In this document: positions 6,865 through 7,282 of the stretch, piece after piece
Layout: every line of letters begins with the position of its first letter
How positions within the stretch are numbered: the first letter of the stretch is position 1
Origin: Bacillota bacterium
Lineage (GTDB): Bacteria > Bacillota_I > Bacilli_A > Acholeplasmatales > Acholeplasmataceae
Direction of reading: 5' to 3'
DNA: 7,282 nt
Assembly: GCA_023431045.1 (NCBI GenBank)
Contig: JAEYXZ010000038.1
Span: 1 to 7,282, forward strand
Translations under genes and position numbers: made by a program
Notes under the pieces: model-generated
Told to the model about the DNA's origin: nothing
The model's input: the letters and a program-made list of their open reading frames with translations, nothing else
Database searches by the model: none

Positions 6865-7282
6865 TCTTACGAAGTACTACAAGAAACATGCCAGAGGAAT
6901 CATAGATGTTTCTTTTGAAGTGAAACCAGGAGAGATTTTTGGCTTTATTGGACCTAATGGTGCTGGTAAATCAACCACAGTTAGAACTCTCTTAAATCTA
7001 ATCTTTCCAAGTGGTGGTTCCGCATCAATTGATGGGTTAGATGTTGTTTCAGACACAATTGAAATCCGTAAAAGGGTTGGATATATTCCAAGTGAAGTTA
7101 ATTTTTACGAAGATATGATGGTAAAAGATTTTATTCAGTATGCATGTGGTTTTCACGGTAAGATTGATGTGCCATATATGAATAAGCTCATAGATTTACT
7201 CGAACTCGATATAAACCGTAAAATCGAAGATTTATCTTTTGGAAATAAAAAGAAAGTTGCGATTATCACCGCACTTGTAACA
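6848..7282 (+). CDS. ABC transporter ATP-binding protein, ABC-2 exporter type (3'-truncated)
   Basis: The frame runs open from ATG to the window's last base, giving the first 145 residues of a nucleotide-binding subunit (usual length about 230-300). Walker A is GPNGAGKST (35-43). The usual Q-loop region reads VGYIPSEVNFYEDM (77-90), with Ser/Glu in place of the glutamine as in many BcrA/CcmA-like exporters. The signature helix reads LSFGNKKKVAI (129-139), a variant of LSGGQ. Walker B and the H-loop lie beyond the edge. AGGAGGA at 6836-6842 with a 5-base spacer fixes the start. The subclass usually works with a separate ABC-2 permease encoded just downstream and exports drugs, peptides or lipids; the cargo here is unknown. 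A terminator and new -10 precede it, so it begins its own unit. Confidence 0.92.
   Translation, partial: MIKLEHLTKYYKKHARGIIDVSFEVKPGEIFGFIGPNGAGKSTTVRTLLNLIFPSGGSASIDGLDVVSDTIEIRKRVGYIPSEVNFYEDMMVKDFIQYACGFHGKIDVPYMNKLIDLLELDINRKIEDLSFGNKKKVAIITALVT

Overview
The window is AT-rich DNA with every recognisable gene on the + strand. All tryptophans in the genes are encoded by TGG, no in-frame TGA is seen, and the five visible stops are TAA or TAG. Shine-Dalgarno sequences are strong (AAGGAAG, AAAGGAG, AGAGGAG, AGGAGGA) and hairpin plus T-run terminators separate the units. This fits a low-GC Firmicutes/Tenericutes-type bacterium; a type II fatty-acid enoyl reductase of the FabK class supports that. 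An Acholeplasma/Izemoplasma-like or Erysipelotrichia-like source is plausible but is inference only.

Layout. (1) 1-4394: a carbohydrate-degradation operon. It holds the C-terminal 879 residues of a large multidomain GH43 glycosidase, whose start lies left of the window, and 17 bases later a complete GH2 glycosidase. The operon ends at a hairpin terminator (4431-4475). (2) 4522-5083: a single-gene unit for a small DinB/YfiT-like four-helix protein, with its own -10 element and a perfect 12-bp hairpin terminator. (3) 5211-6749: a two-gene fatty-acid unit with a near-consensus promoter (TTGACA, 17 bp, TATCAT). It encodes a MaoC/PhaJ-type (R)-hydratase whose last 14 bases overlap the start of fabK, followed by a terminator. 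A cluster of ATGAATA half-sites lies just upstream of the -35. (4) 6817-7282: a promoter and the first 145 codons of an ABC-2-type exporter ATPase, cut by the right edge.

How the genes work together. The GH43 and GH2 enzymes probably act in sequence on a plant-type or other complex polysaccharide. The GH43 protein looks extracellular (N-terminal Ig-like module, several beta-sandwich modules), whereas the GH2 protein has no signal peptide and looks cytoplasmic, so imported oligosaccharides would link them; no transporter is visible. The hydratase and FabK would catalyse the consecutive dehydration and enoyl-reduction steps of acyl-chain elongation. The DinB-like gene and the ABC transporter show no sequence-visible link to the others. 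I see no mobile element, CRISPR array, tRNA or rRNA, and no clear sign of a wholly new system. The most interesting items are the minimal dehydratase-reductase operon and its putative operator.
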